64,000 nucleotides of DNA, taken from contig CAVPWG010000004.1 in the NCBI GenBank assembly GCA_963709425.1, positions 948,375 to 1,012,374 of the forward strand, read 5' to 3'. Numbering within the stretch: the first letter of the stretch is position 1; every line of letters begins with the position of its first letter. Origin of the DNA: JAICJC01 sp963709425 (GTDB lineage: Bacteria > Actinomycetota > Thermoleophilia > Gaiellales > JAICJC01). Of this stretch, positions 31,431 to 40,787 are shown one piece after another. The notes below the pieces were generated by a model that made no database searches, was not told the DNA's origin, and worked only from the letters and a program-made list of their open reading frames with translations. The translations under genes were made by a program, and so were the position numbers.

Positions 31431-33778
31431 TGGCCATCGCAACCGAGCAATCGAAGGGCATCGGGCAGGCCGTCCACCGCAAGGAGGACAAGAAGCTCCT
31501 CACCGGCAAGGGCCGGTACGTCGACGACCTGAAGCTCCCGGGCATGCAGCACATGGCGGTCGTGCGCAGCACCCACGCACACGCCGACATCACCGGCATC
31601 GACACGTCCAGGGCGAAGGCGATGCCGGGCGTCACGGCCGTCCTGACCGGCGACGACCTCGAGTTCGCGGCCGGCGTGCCGTGCGCCTCGAACCCCACGG
31701 GCGAGATGGTGCACCCGGTGCGCCCGCCGCTCGCGAAGGGGCGGGTGCGGCACGCGGGCGAGCCCGTCGCCGTCGTGATCGCGGCCGACCGCTACACGGC
31801 GGCCGACGCCGCTGCGCTGGTCGAGGTGTCGTACAACCCGCTCCCCGCCGTCATCACACCGGCGGCGGCGCTGGCCGACGGTGCGCCGAAGATCCACGCG
31901 GAGCTCGACTCGAACGTCGCGCTCGTCCTGGCCCACAAGACCGACGGCGTCGACGAGGCGTTCGCGAACGCCGAGGTCGTGGTCAAGCACACGATCCGAA
32001 ACCAGCGGCTGATCCACGTCCCGATCGAGACCCGTGGCGTCGTCGCCGACTGGAACACGGCCTCCGACGAGCTCGTCGTGTACAGCTCGACCCAGGTGCC
32101 GCACTTCCTGCGAACGTTCCTGGCGATCGTCTGCGGCGTCAGCGAAGCCAAGGTGCGGGCGATCGCGCCCGACGTCGGCGGCGGGTTCGGCTCCAAGCTG
32201 AACACGTATGCCGAGGAGTTCATCGCAGCCGCCGCGTCGCGCAAGGTCGGCGCTCCGGTGAAATGGATCGAGGAGCGCTCCGAGGCGATGCTCGCGACCT
32301 GCCACGGCCGCGCCCAGGACGCCACCATGGAGCTGGCTGCGACGAAGGACGGCAAGGTGCTCGCGATGCGGGTGCACTACGTCCAGGACTACGGCTCCTA
32401 CCTCCAGATGCTGACGCCGCTCATCTCGCAGCTCACGCTGCTCATGTCGCCGGGCGCGTACGCCATCCCGGAGGTCGACGTCACCGTCACGAACGTCTAC
32501 ACCAACACCGTGCCGACCGATGCGCTGCGCGGGGCCGGCCGGCCGGAGGCCACGCACGCCATCGAGCGGATGATGGACATCCTGGCGCGCGAGCTCGGCA
32601 TGAGCCGCACGGAGATCCGGCGCCGGAACTTCCCCCAGGAGTTCCCGTTCACGACGGCGATCGGGCTCATGTACGACTCGGGCGACTACGACAAGACGCT
32701 CGACAAGCTGCTCGAGGAGAGCGACTCGAAGGACGAGTTCGAGAAGCGGCGGGCCGAGGCGGCCTCGCGCGGGAAGCTGCTCGGGCGCGGTCTCTCGACG
32801 TGGGTCGAGGTGTGCGGCTTCGTGCCGTCCGACGTCGCCCGAAGCGTGCTCGGCCTCACGCCGGGCGGATGGGAGAGCTCGACGGTGCGGATGCACCCCA
32901 CCGGCAAGGTCACGGTCATCACCGGCACCTCGCCGCACGGCCAGGGCCACGCCACGTCGTGGTCGCAGATCATCGAGACCGAGCTCGGGATCCCCTTCGA
33001 CGACGTCGAGGTGATCCACGGCGACACGGCGTTCGCGCCGTACGGCCTCGGCACCTACGGGAGCCGCAGCGTCGCCGTCGGCGGGACGGCCGTCCATCTC
33101 GCGGCGACGAAGCTGCGCGACAAGGCCCAGCTCGTGGCGGCCCAGATGCTCGAGGCATCGTCCGACGACATCGAATTCTCGGGCGGCACGTTCTCGGTCA
33201 AGGGCAGCCCCGACAAGAGCGTCACGATGCAGGAGGTGGCGTTCCGGGCCTGGCAGGCGTTCAACATGCCGGAGGGCGTGACGCCGGGGCTGGACGAGAC
33301 GGTGTTCTTCGACCCGCCGAACTGCGTGTTCCCATTCGGCGCCCATGGCTGCGAGGTGGAGGTCGACAAGGAGACGGGCAAGGTCGAGATCACGGGCTAC
33401 ATCGCCGTGGACGACTGCGGCAACGTCATCAACCCGGCGATCGTGGCCGGGCAGGTACACGGCGGCGTCGTGCACGGCATCGGCCAGGCGCTCTACGAGG
33501 GCGCCGTCTACGACGCGAACGGGCAGCTCCTCACAGGCTCGCTCGTGGAGTACGTCATCCCGTCGGCGGTCGAGGCGCCGCCGATCCAGACGCACCACAC
33601 GGTGACGCCGTCACCGACGAACCCGCTCGGCGTGAAGGGGATCGGCGAGGCGGGCACGATCGCATCGACGCCGGCCGTGGTCGGCGCCGTCTGCGACGCG
33701 CTCGGCGTCCGGGACATCGACATGCCGCTCCACCCGGAGACGGTCTGGCGCGCGATGCAGGAAGGAGGCCGGGCATGA
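31430..33778 (+). CDS. Molybdenum hydroxylase large subunit (form II CoxL-like)
   Basis: 782 residues binding the molybdopterin-cytosine cofactor. 'GQAVHRKEDKKLLTGKGRYV' start, 'DVGGGFGSKLNTYAEE' (cofactor loop), active-site loop 'PTDALRGAGRPEATHAIER', and 'GVKGIGEAGTIASTPAV' with the catalytic Glu. Form I CO dehydrogenase has AYxCSFR at the loop; here it is ALRGAGR, the form II/AYRGAGR type, without the Cu-binding Cys. So CO oxidation is doubtful and a purine, aldehyde or N-heterocycle substrate is more likely. No XdhC/MobA/CoxDEF maturation genes lie nearby. Confidence 0.92.
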   Translation: MAIATEQSKGIGQAVHRKEDKKLLTGKGRYVDDLKLPGMQHMAVVRSTHAHADITGIDTSRAKAMPGVTAVLTGDDLEFAAGVPCASNPTGEMVHPVRPPLAKGRVRHAGEPVAVVIAADRYTAADAAALVEVSYNPLPAVITPAAALADGAPKIHAELDSNVALVLAHKTDGVDEAFANAEVVVKHTIRNQRLIHVPIETRGVVADWNTASDELVVYSSTQVPHFLRTFLAIVCGVSEAKVRAIAPDVGGGFGSKLNTYAEEFIAAAASRKVGAPVKWIEERSEAMLATCHGRAQDATMELAATKDGKVLAMRVHYVQDYGSYLQMLTPLISQLTLLMSPGAYAIPEVDVTVTNVYTNTVPTDALRGAGRPEATHAIERMMDILARELGMSRTEIRRRNFPQEFPFTTAIGLMYDSGDYDKTLDKLLEESDSKDEFEKRRAEAASRGKLLGRGLSTWVEVCGFVPSDVARSVLGLTPGGWESSTVRMHPTGKVTVITGTSPHGQGHATSWSQIIETELGIPFDDVEVIHGDTAFAPYGLGTYGSRSVAVGGTAVHLAATKLRDKAQLVAAQMLEASSDDIEFSGGTFSVKGSPDKSVTMQEVAFRAWQAFNMPEGVTPGLDETVFFDPPNCVFPFGAHGCEVEVDKETGKVEITGYIAVDDCGNVINPAIVAGQVHGGVVHGIGQALYEGAVYDANGQLLTGSLVEYVIPSAVEAPPIQTHHTVTPSPTNPLGVKGIGEAGTIASTPAVVGAVCDALGVRDIDMPLHPETVWRAMQEGGRA

Positions 33779-34593
33779 TCCCGCAGGAGTTCGACTACGA
33801 GCACCCGAGCTCGGTCGCCGACGCGATCGCGATGCTCCGAGAGCACGGCGACGAGGCGCGCATCCTCGCCGGCGGGCACTCACTGGTGCCGCTCATGAAG
33901 CTGCGGCTGGCGGCGCCGGATGCGCTCATCGACATCGGCGGGATCGCGTCGCTGCGGGGCATCACCGACACGCCCGGCTCGATCACGATCGGCGCGCTCA
34001 CCACCCACGCGCAGGTGGCCGGATCGGACGTGGTCGCGGGCGGCTGCCCGATCCTGGCCGAGGCCGCGGCCGGGATCGGCGACTCGCAGGTGCGAAACCG
34101 CGGGACGATCGGGGGGTCGCTGGCCAACGCCGACCCGCACGGCGACCTGCCGGCCGTGTTCCTCGCGCTGGACGGCGACGTGACGGTCGAGGGGTCGGGC
34201 GGGGAGCGGACGATCTCCGCGGCCGACCTCGTCGTCGACTACCTCCAGACGTCGCTGTCGGCGGACGAGATCCTGACGGCGGTGCGGGTGCCGAAGGCGG
34301 CCAGGAGCGCGTACGTCAAGTTCAACCGGCGTGCGCAGGACTGGGCGATCGTCGGCGCGGCGGCGGTCGTCGACGGAGCGTCGGCCCGGATCGCGCTGAC
34401 CGGCGTCGCAGCCAAGCCGGTGCGTGCAACGGCGGCCGAGGCGGCGTTCTCGGGTGCGAATGCGGCCGAGGCCGCGGAGCATGCCGCCGAAGGGCTCGAC
34501 CCGCCGTCCGACACGGCGGCGTCGGGCGAGTATCGGGCGCATCTCGCGAAGGTGCTGGTGCGCAGGGCCCTCGAAGCCGCGCTGGCGCGGTAG
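33775..34593 (+). CDS. Molybdenum hydroxylase FAD subunit (CoxM-like)
   Basis: 272 residues. FAD-binding motifs 'ILAGGHSLVPLMKLRLAAP' and 'VRNRGTIGGSLANADPHGDL' are complete (AGGxS and TIGG), and the C-terminal CO-dehydrogenase flavoprotein domain ends 'YRAHLAKVLVRRALEAAL'. Accepts electrons from the Fe-S subunit and passes them to a quinone or NAD. Start ATG overlaps the large-subunit stop (ATGA). Confidence 0.92.
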   Translation: MIPQEFDYEHPSSVADAIAMLREHGDEARILAGGHSLVPLMKLRLAAPDALIDIGGIASLRGITDTPGSITIGALTTHAQVAGSDVVAGGCPILAEAAAGIGDSQVRNRGTIGGSLANADPHGDLPAVFLALDGDVTVEGSGGERTISAADLVVDYLQTSLSADEILTAVRVPKAARSAYVKFNRRAQDWAIVGAAAVVDGASARIALTGVAAKPVRATAAEAAFSGANAAEAAEHAAEGLDPPSDTAASGEYRAHLAKVLVRRALEAALAR

Positions 34594-34596
34594 CGG

Positions 34597-35187
34597 ATGC
34601 AGTTCTCGAACGAGTTCGCGGCTCCGGCGGCCCCCGACGACGTCTTCGCCACCCTGATGGACGTGCGCGGCGTCGCCGGGTGCCTGCCCGGGGCCTCGAT
34701 CGGCGAGGACACGGAGGACGGCGGCCTCGAGGCGACGGTCGCCGTCAAGGTCGGCCCGATCCGGATGAGCTACGGCGGCACCGTCCACGTGATCGAGCGC
34801 GACGACGCGGCCCGAGAGGCCACCATGCGCGTGCGGGCCCGCGAGCAGCGCGGCCAGGGGACGGCGGAGGCCACGCTTGGCCTGTCCGTCGCCGAGGACG
34901 GCAACGGCGGCTCGCGGGCGACGGTCACCACCGACCTCATGGTCACGGGCCGGGTCGCTCAGATGGGGGCCGGGATCATGCAGGACGTGGCGTCGTCGAT
35001 GGTCGACGACTTCGCGGCCTGCCTGAGCGCGCGGATGACGCCGGCGGCCCCGGCGGCGGCTCCGGCGGCAGCCGCCCCTCCGCCTCCGCCTCAGCCTCCT
35101 CCTCAGGCGGCGAGCGAGGTGAAGGCCCTGCCGCTCCTCTGGAAGGCCCTCAAGGCCAGGCTGGGCCGCCTCTTCGGCCGCGGCTGA
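34597..35187 (+). CDS. CoxG/SRPBCC family protein
   Basis: 196 residues. 'MQFSNEFAAPAAPDDVFATLMDVRGVAGCLPGASI' is the CoxG (carbon monoxide dehydrogenase subunit G) start of a START-like fold, with 'KVGPIRMSYGGTV'. An Ala/Pro-rich linker (about residues 148-175) leads to a basic amphipathic C-terminal helix 'LPLLWKALKARLGRLFGRG', likely for membrane contact. CoxG recruits the enzyme to the membrane in known systems. It is last in the operon; the end overlaps a convergent small gene by 38 bases. Confidence 0.85.
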   Translation: MQFSNEFAAPAAPDDVFATLMDVRGVAGCLPGASIGEDTEDGGLEATVAVKVGPIRMSYGGTVHVIERDDAAREATMRVRAREQRGQGTAEATLGLSVAEDGNGGSRATVTTDLMVTGRVAQMGAGIMQDVASSMVDDFAACLSARMTPAAPAAAPAAAAPPPPPQPPPQAASEVKALPLLWKALKARLGRLFGRG

Positions 35188-35618
35188 GCCATCGCCGCTC
35201 GCTGTGCCAGCGCATCATGGTGCGCACGCTCGGAGGCCGCGCGCCTTCGACAGACACGGCGCGCCGGAGAACGTCGATCGTCGACCGCGGCGGTTCACCG
35301 GCCGCAAACAGCCGCTCCGCCTCGTTGCGCAGGCCGGCCCACGTGTAGCTGCCCGGGCGTGGACGCGCCTCGGTCGGTCGCAGTGCGCGCAGCGTGCGCC
35401 GCCAGCGCCTTGCTCCGCGCCGCGGTCAGACAGCCGTTGGCGGCCCAGACGCGCGCGAGCGCGCGGACGAAGACGCGCCCCTCTTCTCGTCGCTGGAACT
35501 CACGCGACGCGTGAGCTGCGCAGAGCGCGATCGTGACGCCGTAGCCAAGGCTCAGCGGCCGTGTCGGTCCCTGCGTCCGGTCGGCGCAGATCGCGCAGTC
35601 GATCATCGGTCGAGCCAT
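35150..35618 (-). CDS. Small Cys-containing protein, hypothetical (one frame break)
   Basis: About 155 residues. N-terminus 'MARPMIDCAICADRTQGP' with CxxC and, further on, 'TIALCAAHASREFQRREEGR' with CxxH, a plausible zinc site. The frame changes near 35395; the later frame 'LRPTEARPRPGSYTWAGLRN' and 'PPSVRTMMRWHSERRWLSR' has strong coding character and ends at a TGA at 35150 inside the convergent coxG tail. I know no named family; a zinc-binding nucleic-acid protein is a guess. Confidence 0.55.
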
Positions 35619-35705
35619 CTCGATCTCATCATGCCGACCGTCTCTGCGCGTGTCTGGTGCCGAGCGCAAACAACAGCGTCACGAAAGAGCACACGAGCTC
35701 GAGGC

Positions 35706-35754
35706 TGGACCTGGTCCACCCACCGGGATCGGGCGACTGGGTGGACCAGGTCCA
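35706..35754. repeat. Perfect 17-bp inverted repeat with 15-base loop
   Basis: Arms TGGACCTGGTCCACCCA (35706-35722) and TGGGTGGACCAGGTCCA (35738-35754) are exact complements. Each arm contains the 13-base palindrome TGGACCNGGTCCA (6+1+6), the same design as GGGGTCAGACCCC. A degenerate third unit (GGACCACGTCCACC) follows near 35780. It lies between the ends of the GGDEF-EAL gene and the small Cys protein and may be a terminator or REP-like element. Confidence 0.7.
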
Positions 35755-35817
35755 TCCATGTCACGGGACAGACGTCCGGGACCACGTCCACCCCGGGCTG
35801 CCCGAGCCAGAACCGCT

Positions 35818-37999
35818 CTACGCAGCGCGCCGCGTGCGGCTGCGCACGAGCGGGGCAACCTCGGGCGCCGGCACGGCCGGCGAGAAGAGGAAGCCCTGGC
35901 CGAACGTGCATCCCTCGGCCATGAGGAAGTCGCGCTGCGCCTCGGTCTCGATGCCCTCCGCCAGCGGCTGGAGGCCGAGCTTGCGGGCGAGCTGGATGAT
36001 CGCCGAGACGAGGACGGTGGCGCTCGGGTCGCCCGGCAGGTCGTGCACGAACGACCGGTCGATCTTGAGCGTCGTCACCATCATCTGCGAGAGCCGCGAG
36101 AGCGAGGAGTGCCCCGTGCCGAAGTCGTCGATCGCGAGCCGCAGGCCGCGCTCGTGGAGCTCGGTCAGGATCGGCTCGACGCGGCCCTCGTCGGCCATCG
36201 CCGCCGACTCGGTGATCTCGATCATGACCCGGCCGGCGTGCAGGCCGAACTGCTCGATCGTCTTCAGGACGTGGCGCATGGCGGTCGGCTGCCACAGCGC
36301 CGGCGGCATGTTGACCGACACGTAGAGGTCGAGGCCCTGCGCGCGCCACTCCGCGCCCTGGCGGCAGGCCTCCTCGATGACCCAGTCCGACAGCGGCCCG
36401 ATCACGCCGGTGCGCTCGGCGAGCGGGATGAACTCCTTCGGCGGCACCATCCCGCGGGCGGGGTCGTTCCACCGCACCAGCGCCTCGACGCCGACGACGG
36501 AGCCCGTCTCGAGCTCGACCAGCGGCTGGTAGTGGAGCACCATCTCCCCGCGGCCGACGGCGCCGCGCAGGCGGCCGGCCATCGAGAGCTGCGCAACCCG
36601 GTCGTGGCCGTCGGAGGCGTAGAGCTGGTAGCCGTCGCGACCCGACTCCTTCACCTTGTACATCGCGATGTCGCCGTTCTTCAGCATCCCCTCGGCGTCG
36701 GTCGCATCGACCGGGAAGACGCTGATGCCGATCGAGGCGCTCGTGTGCAGCTCTGTGCCCGCCACGAGGAACGGGGCATGCAGCGCCGCCTGCACCTTGC
36801 GGGCGATCTGATCGCAGGCCGTCCGCATCCACTCGGGCTCGGCGCGATGGCCGTCGAAGTCGCCGATCAGGATGAGGAACTCGTCGCCGCCCTGGCGCGC
36901 CACGAGGTCGCCGGAGCGCGTGACCGCCCCGAGCCGGTCGGCGACCTGGCGCAGGAGCTCGTCGCCGGCGGAGTGCCCGAAGCTGTCGTTCACGAGCTTG
37001 AAGTCGTCGAGGTCGATGAAGAGCACGGCGGCGCCCGAGCCGGTCCGGCGCGCCCGGGCCAGGACGAGCTCCAGGTGCTCGTTGAACATCGCCCGGTTCG
37101 GGAGCCCGGTCAGCGGATCGTGGTAGGCCAGGTGGGCGAGCCGATCCTCGGCGCACTTGCGCTCGGTGATGTCGAGCAGGAACCCCTGCCGGAAGAGCGG
37201 CGTGCCGTCGGGAGCGCACACCGGCACGGTGCGGTCGAGCACCCACACGGCCCGGCCGTCGCGGGCGATCAGGCGGTACTCCTCCTCGAACACCGTCCCC
37301 TCGTCGCAGCACTTCGCCGAGAGCGCGCCGACCCACTCGCGATCGTCCTCGTGCAGGATGGCCGCGAAGAGGGCGCCGCCGTCCTTCACCCAGTCGTCGG
37401 GCGTGTAGCCCAGCACCAGCTCGATGTGCGGGCTGATGTACGTCACCCGGCCCTCGAGCGAGTTCACATACGTGCCGACGGGCATGTCCTCGACGAGCTT
37501 GCGGTAGCGCCACTCGGCCGCCCGCAGCTCCTTCTCGGCGCGCTCGCGCTCGGAGATGTCGCGCGTCAGGCGCGCGTAGAGGAGCGCGTTTGCGATCGCG
37601 CTCGCGATCACGTCGGCCAGGGAGCGGAAGAACTCGATCTCGTGGGCGGCGAACTCGTGCCGTTCGTTGTAGCGGATCCGCATCACGCCGACCGCGTCGC
37701 CGCGGGAGACGAGCGCGGCCACGAGCGACGAACCGGCATCGGCCTCGACCACCTCGGGCTCGTGCGTCTCGAGGACGCGCCGTGCGACGTCGGCGTCGGC
37801 CTCGACCGCCGGCGCGCCGCTGCCGAAGGCCACGAGCGCGCCGGGCCTCGCGGTCGTATCGCTCGAGCGACACGGCATGCGCGCCGGTGAGCGCGGACGC
37901 GCACAGTCCGACCTCGCGGAGGACGTCGTCGAGATCGAGACAGGAAGCGAGCTTTCGAGACAGGTCGAAGAGCGCGTCCAACCGGCCAGGGGTAGCCAT
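35818..37999 (-). CDS. GAF-PAS-GGDEF-EAL signalling protein (one frame break)
   Basis: About 727 residues. N-terminal GAF ('LFDLSRKLASCLDLDDVLREV', 'EFFRSLADVIASAIANALLY'), PAS ('RYRKLVEDMPVGTYVNSLEG', 'HEDDREWVGAL', 'GFLLDITERK'), GGDEF ('YHDPLTGLPNRAMFNEHLEL', 'VARQGGDEFLILIGD') and EAL ('VVGVEALVRWNDPARG', 'IDDFGTGHSSLSRL', 'LAEGIETEAQR'). Both catalytic signatures are intact, so it may make and degrade cyclic-di-GMP. The frame changes near 37850 inside GAF. ATG 37999 is chosen; GTG 38038 is possible. Confidence 0.88.
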
Positions 38000-38214
38000 G
38001 GTGGCTTTATCGGAAGCGGTTTCAGCCGCCTTGAGCACTACCGCACGAGACTGCGCTCGTCGCCGTCATTGGGAGCGGGTTGGACTCGCAGCCCGCGTCG
38101 TGCCCTATCACGGCTACAGTCGCAGCAGAAGGGGAGTAACCCCAGGAAGCGGCGGCGCCGTCAGGACGGCCTTCGAGCCCGGTGCCGCCGGCCCCAGAGG
38201 CGGGTGAGACCTTC

Positions 38215-38240
38215 GGAACGCAAGCAAACGCTTGCGGTAT
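38215..38240 (+). promoter_or_regulatory. Possible ECF-type promoter with embedded inverted repeat
   Basis: GGAAC (38215-38219), 17-base spacing, GTAT (38237-38240) resembles SigR/SigE-type stress promoters. Within it CGCAAGC (38219-38225) and GCTTGCG (38230-38236) form a perfect 7-bp inverted repeat. It is 20 bases upstream of the eRF1-like gene. Confidence 0.4.
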
Positions 38241-38260
38241 CCGACCCGCGAGGAGGAGCC

Positions 38261-39275
38261 ATGCTGACCTGGGACGACATTCGCGCGATCGACGCCATCA
38301 CCGACCCGTTGGGAGTCGTGTCGATCTACGCCGACCGCCCCGATGACGGGAGCGGCCGACTGGTGCGCGCCGTGTCGCTCGCGGGAGAGCTGCGACGGCT
38401 CGAGACCGACCTGGCGGCCGACGGCGAGGCCGTGGCGGCGTACCGGCGGCGCATGCAGGAGGTCCGGCCGGCGCTGGCCCGCATGCTCGAGGGCCGCGCG
38501 CCGGGGCGGGCGCTCTTCGTGCCGCTTTCGACCGGCGAGGCCCTCGAGGTCGCGGTGGGGATGCCGGTCGGTATGGCGGTCGTCGTCGAGGAGACGGCCT
38601 ACGTGCGCCCGCTCGTGGCAGCGGTCGACGAGGGCCGGCCGGCGGGAGTGATCGTGGACGACGGCCCGTCGCTGCGGCTGCTCGCGTGGCGGATGGGCGT
38701 GATCGAGGAGGTCGGCACGTACCGGTCGTCGGCCCGGCCCGGGACGCGCCCTGCGAGGGCGCTCGCCCACGAGGTGCGAACGGCCGCGCGCGAGCGGGGC
38801 TGGACGCGGGTCGTCGTCGCCGGCAGCAGCCGGCTCGCGCACACCCTGGCGAGGTCGGCAACGCCCCCGGACGGCGAGGTGGCCGTGTTCACGCGCTCGG
38901 TCTCGGGCGTCGGCCCGCGCGGCCTCGCAACCGCCCTCGGGAGCGCGCTGAGCGAGGCGCAGCGCCGGTATGAGTGGAAGCTGGTCGAGCGGGTCCTCAG
39001 CGCCGGGCTGAGCGACCAGAGACGCCGTGCTCGGCCCGGGCAGGACACGCCGTGCGCTGGATCAGCGGCTGGTCAAGCACCTGCTCATCGACGCCGACCA
39101 CGAGCACCGCTGGCTGGAGGGCCCGGAGCCCGCGCCGAGCCGCTGGCCCGACCGCGACCCGGCCGAGGAGCTGATCGAGCGGGCGCTGCACAGCGGCGCG
39201 GACATCACGCCGGTCGAGGGGCCGGCGCGGAGGCCGCTCGGAGCGGCCGAGGGCCTCGCGGCGATCCTGCACTGA
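38261..39275 (+). CDS. eRF1-like (Vms1/VLRF1, baeRF) family protein (one frame break)
   Basis: About 338 residues. 'LGVVSIYADRPDDGSGRLVR' start, 'RALFVPLSTGEALEVAVGMP', 'RPLVAAVDEGRPAGVIVDDG', and C-terminal 'RALDQRLVKHLLIDADHEHR' follow the layout of bacterial eRF1-like proteins related to Vms1, which release nascent chains from stalled ribosomes. The GGQ-like loop is not obvious. The frame changes near 39012. Start ATG has perfect AGGAGG. Family is probable, molecular role inferred. Confidence 0.6.
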
Positions 39276-39317
39276 GCGGGGGGCCGTGCGGATCGCCGGA
39301 GGTCCTCGGCGGAGTGG

Positions 39318-40727
39318 CTACTCGGCTCCCTGAAGCGCCGGCTCTCCGACCCGGACGTCGCTGCTGCGCCGGCCCGGAAGGAGGACCGCGGCCAGCGCGC
39401 CGACTCCGACGACCGCCGCACCGACCCAGAGCGCCGGGATGATGCCGTCGGTGAAGAGATCGGCCGAGCCGTATCCGCCCTGGTGGGTGAAGATCGACGC
39501 CAGGACCGCCACGCCGAACACGCCGCCCAGCTCGCGGATGGCGTTGTTGGCGCCGGAGGCCTTGCCCGCCTCATCGGGGCGGACGGCGCCGAGGACGACC
39601 GTCGCCACGGGCGCGAAGAAGAGCGCCATCCCGACGCCGGCGATCGCGAACGGCGGCACCAGGTCGATGTAGGCCACGTCGGGCGCGGTGATCGCCGCCA
39701 GCCACGCGAGCGCGGTCGCCTGCAGCGCCAGGCCGGCGATGAGCAGCGGCCGCCCGCCGATCCGGTCGGTCACCGCGCCGGCGATCGGCGCGACGATCAT
39801 CGGCATGCCCGTCCACGGCAGCATCCGCAGACCGGCCTCGAGCGGCGAGTTCCCCTGCACGTTCTGGAGGTACTGGGTCAGGAGGAAGATCGACCCGAAC
39901 ATGCCGAAGAACATGAGGAGCGACGCGGCGTTCGCGGCCGCGAATGCGCGGTTCCGGAAGAAGCGCATCGGCAGCATGGGCTCGCGCGTGCGCCGCTCCC
40001 AGGCCACGAACGCGACGAGGAGCACGACACCCGCGATCAGCGAGGCCACGATCTCCGGGCTCGTCCAGCCGCGCGAGTTGGCCCTGACCAGGCCCCACAC
40101 GAGGCCGAGCGCGGAGGCGGTGATGAGCCCGACGCCGGTCACGTCGAGCCGCGCCTTCGGGCCGTAGCTCTCGCGCAGCCGTGACATGCCGAGCGGGATC
40201 GCCACGAGGCCGATCGGGACGTTGAGCCAGAAGATCCACTGCCACGAGAGGCCCTGGACGACCGCGCCGCCCACGAGCGGGCCGAGCGCGACTCCGAGGC
40301 CGGAGACGCCGCCCCACAGGCCGAGCGCGAGCCCGCGCCGCTCGGCCGGGACGGCGTCGCTCAGGATGGTCAGGGTGAGCGGCGTCACGATCGCGCCGCC
40401 GACGCCCTGAAGCGCGCGGGCGCCGATCAGCCACTCGATCGACGGAGACAGTGCCGCCGCCGCAGAGCCGAGCGTGAAGATGCCCAGGCCGACGAGGAAG
40501 ACCCGCTTCCGGCCGAGGCGGTCGCCCAGGGCGGCGCCGAGCATCAGGAGCACGGCGAAGGTCAGCGTGTAGGCGTTCACGGTCCACTCGAGGCCCGAGA
40601 TGGACGCGTGCAGGTCGCGCTGCATCGTCGGCAGCGCGGTCGTGACGACGAGGTTGTCGAGCGTCGTCATGAAGAGCGCGATCGAGGTGATCGCGAATGT
40701 CCAGACGATGTGAGCCCGGTGGCTCAT
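39318..40727 (-). CDS. DHA2-family MFS drug exporter (EmrB/QacA-like)
   Basis: 469 residues with about 14 hydrophobic helices. 'FMTTLDNLVVTTALPTMQRD' is the DHA2 helix 1 signature, 'LGAALGDRLGRKRVFLVGLG' motif A, 'ARALQGVGGAIVTPLTLTIL' motif B and 'GLWGGVSGLGVALGPLVGG' motif C of drug antiporters. Shine-Dalgarno AGGAGGAT before the ATG. It lies just downstream of the TetR gene on the same strand, with a TetR operator between, so it is probably induced by its own substrates. Confidence 0.88.
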   Translation of the reverse strand: MSHRAHIVWTFAITSIALFMTTLDNLVVTTALPTMQRDLHASISGLEWTVNAYTLTFAVLLMLGAALGDRLGRKRVFLVGLGIFTLGSAAAALSPSIEWLIGARALQGVGGAIVTPLTLTILSDAVPAERRGLALGLWGGVSGLGVALGPLVGGAVVQGLSWQWIFWLNVPIGLVAIPLGMSRLRESYGPKARLDVTGVGLITASALGLVWGLVRANSRGWTSPEIVASLIAGVVLLVAFVAWERRTREPMLPMRFFRNRAFAAANAASLLMFFGMFGSIFLLTQYLQNVQGNSPLEAGLRMLPWTGMPMIVAPIAGAVTDRIGGRPLLIAGLALQATALAWLAAITAPDVAYIDLVPPFAIAGVGMALFFAPVATVVLGAVRPDEAGKASGANNAIRELGGVFGVAVLASIFTHQGGYGSADLFTDGIIPALWVGAAVVGVGALAAVLLPGRRSSDVRVGEPALQGAE

Positions 40728-40743
40728 GCGATCCTCCTAAGGT

Positions 40744-40763
40744 GGTAGTAAGTGCTAACTAAC
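40744..40763. promoter_or_regulatory. TetR operator site 1
   Basis: GGTAGTAAGTGCTAACTAAC lies 16 bases upstream of the exporter start. It matches the reverse complement of 41333-41352 at 17 of 20 positions. The AGTTAGCAC core is typical for TetR repressors of drug efflux genes. Confidence 0.6.
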
Positions 40764-40787
40764 ATCTGGAGTGAAAAAAACTCGGCC

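Noticed and set aside
31430..33778. Form I carbon monoxide dehydrogenase
   Set aside because: The active-site loop is ALRGAGR rather than AYxCSFR, and subunit order is S-L-M.
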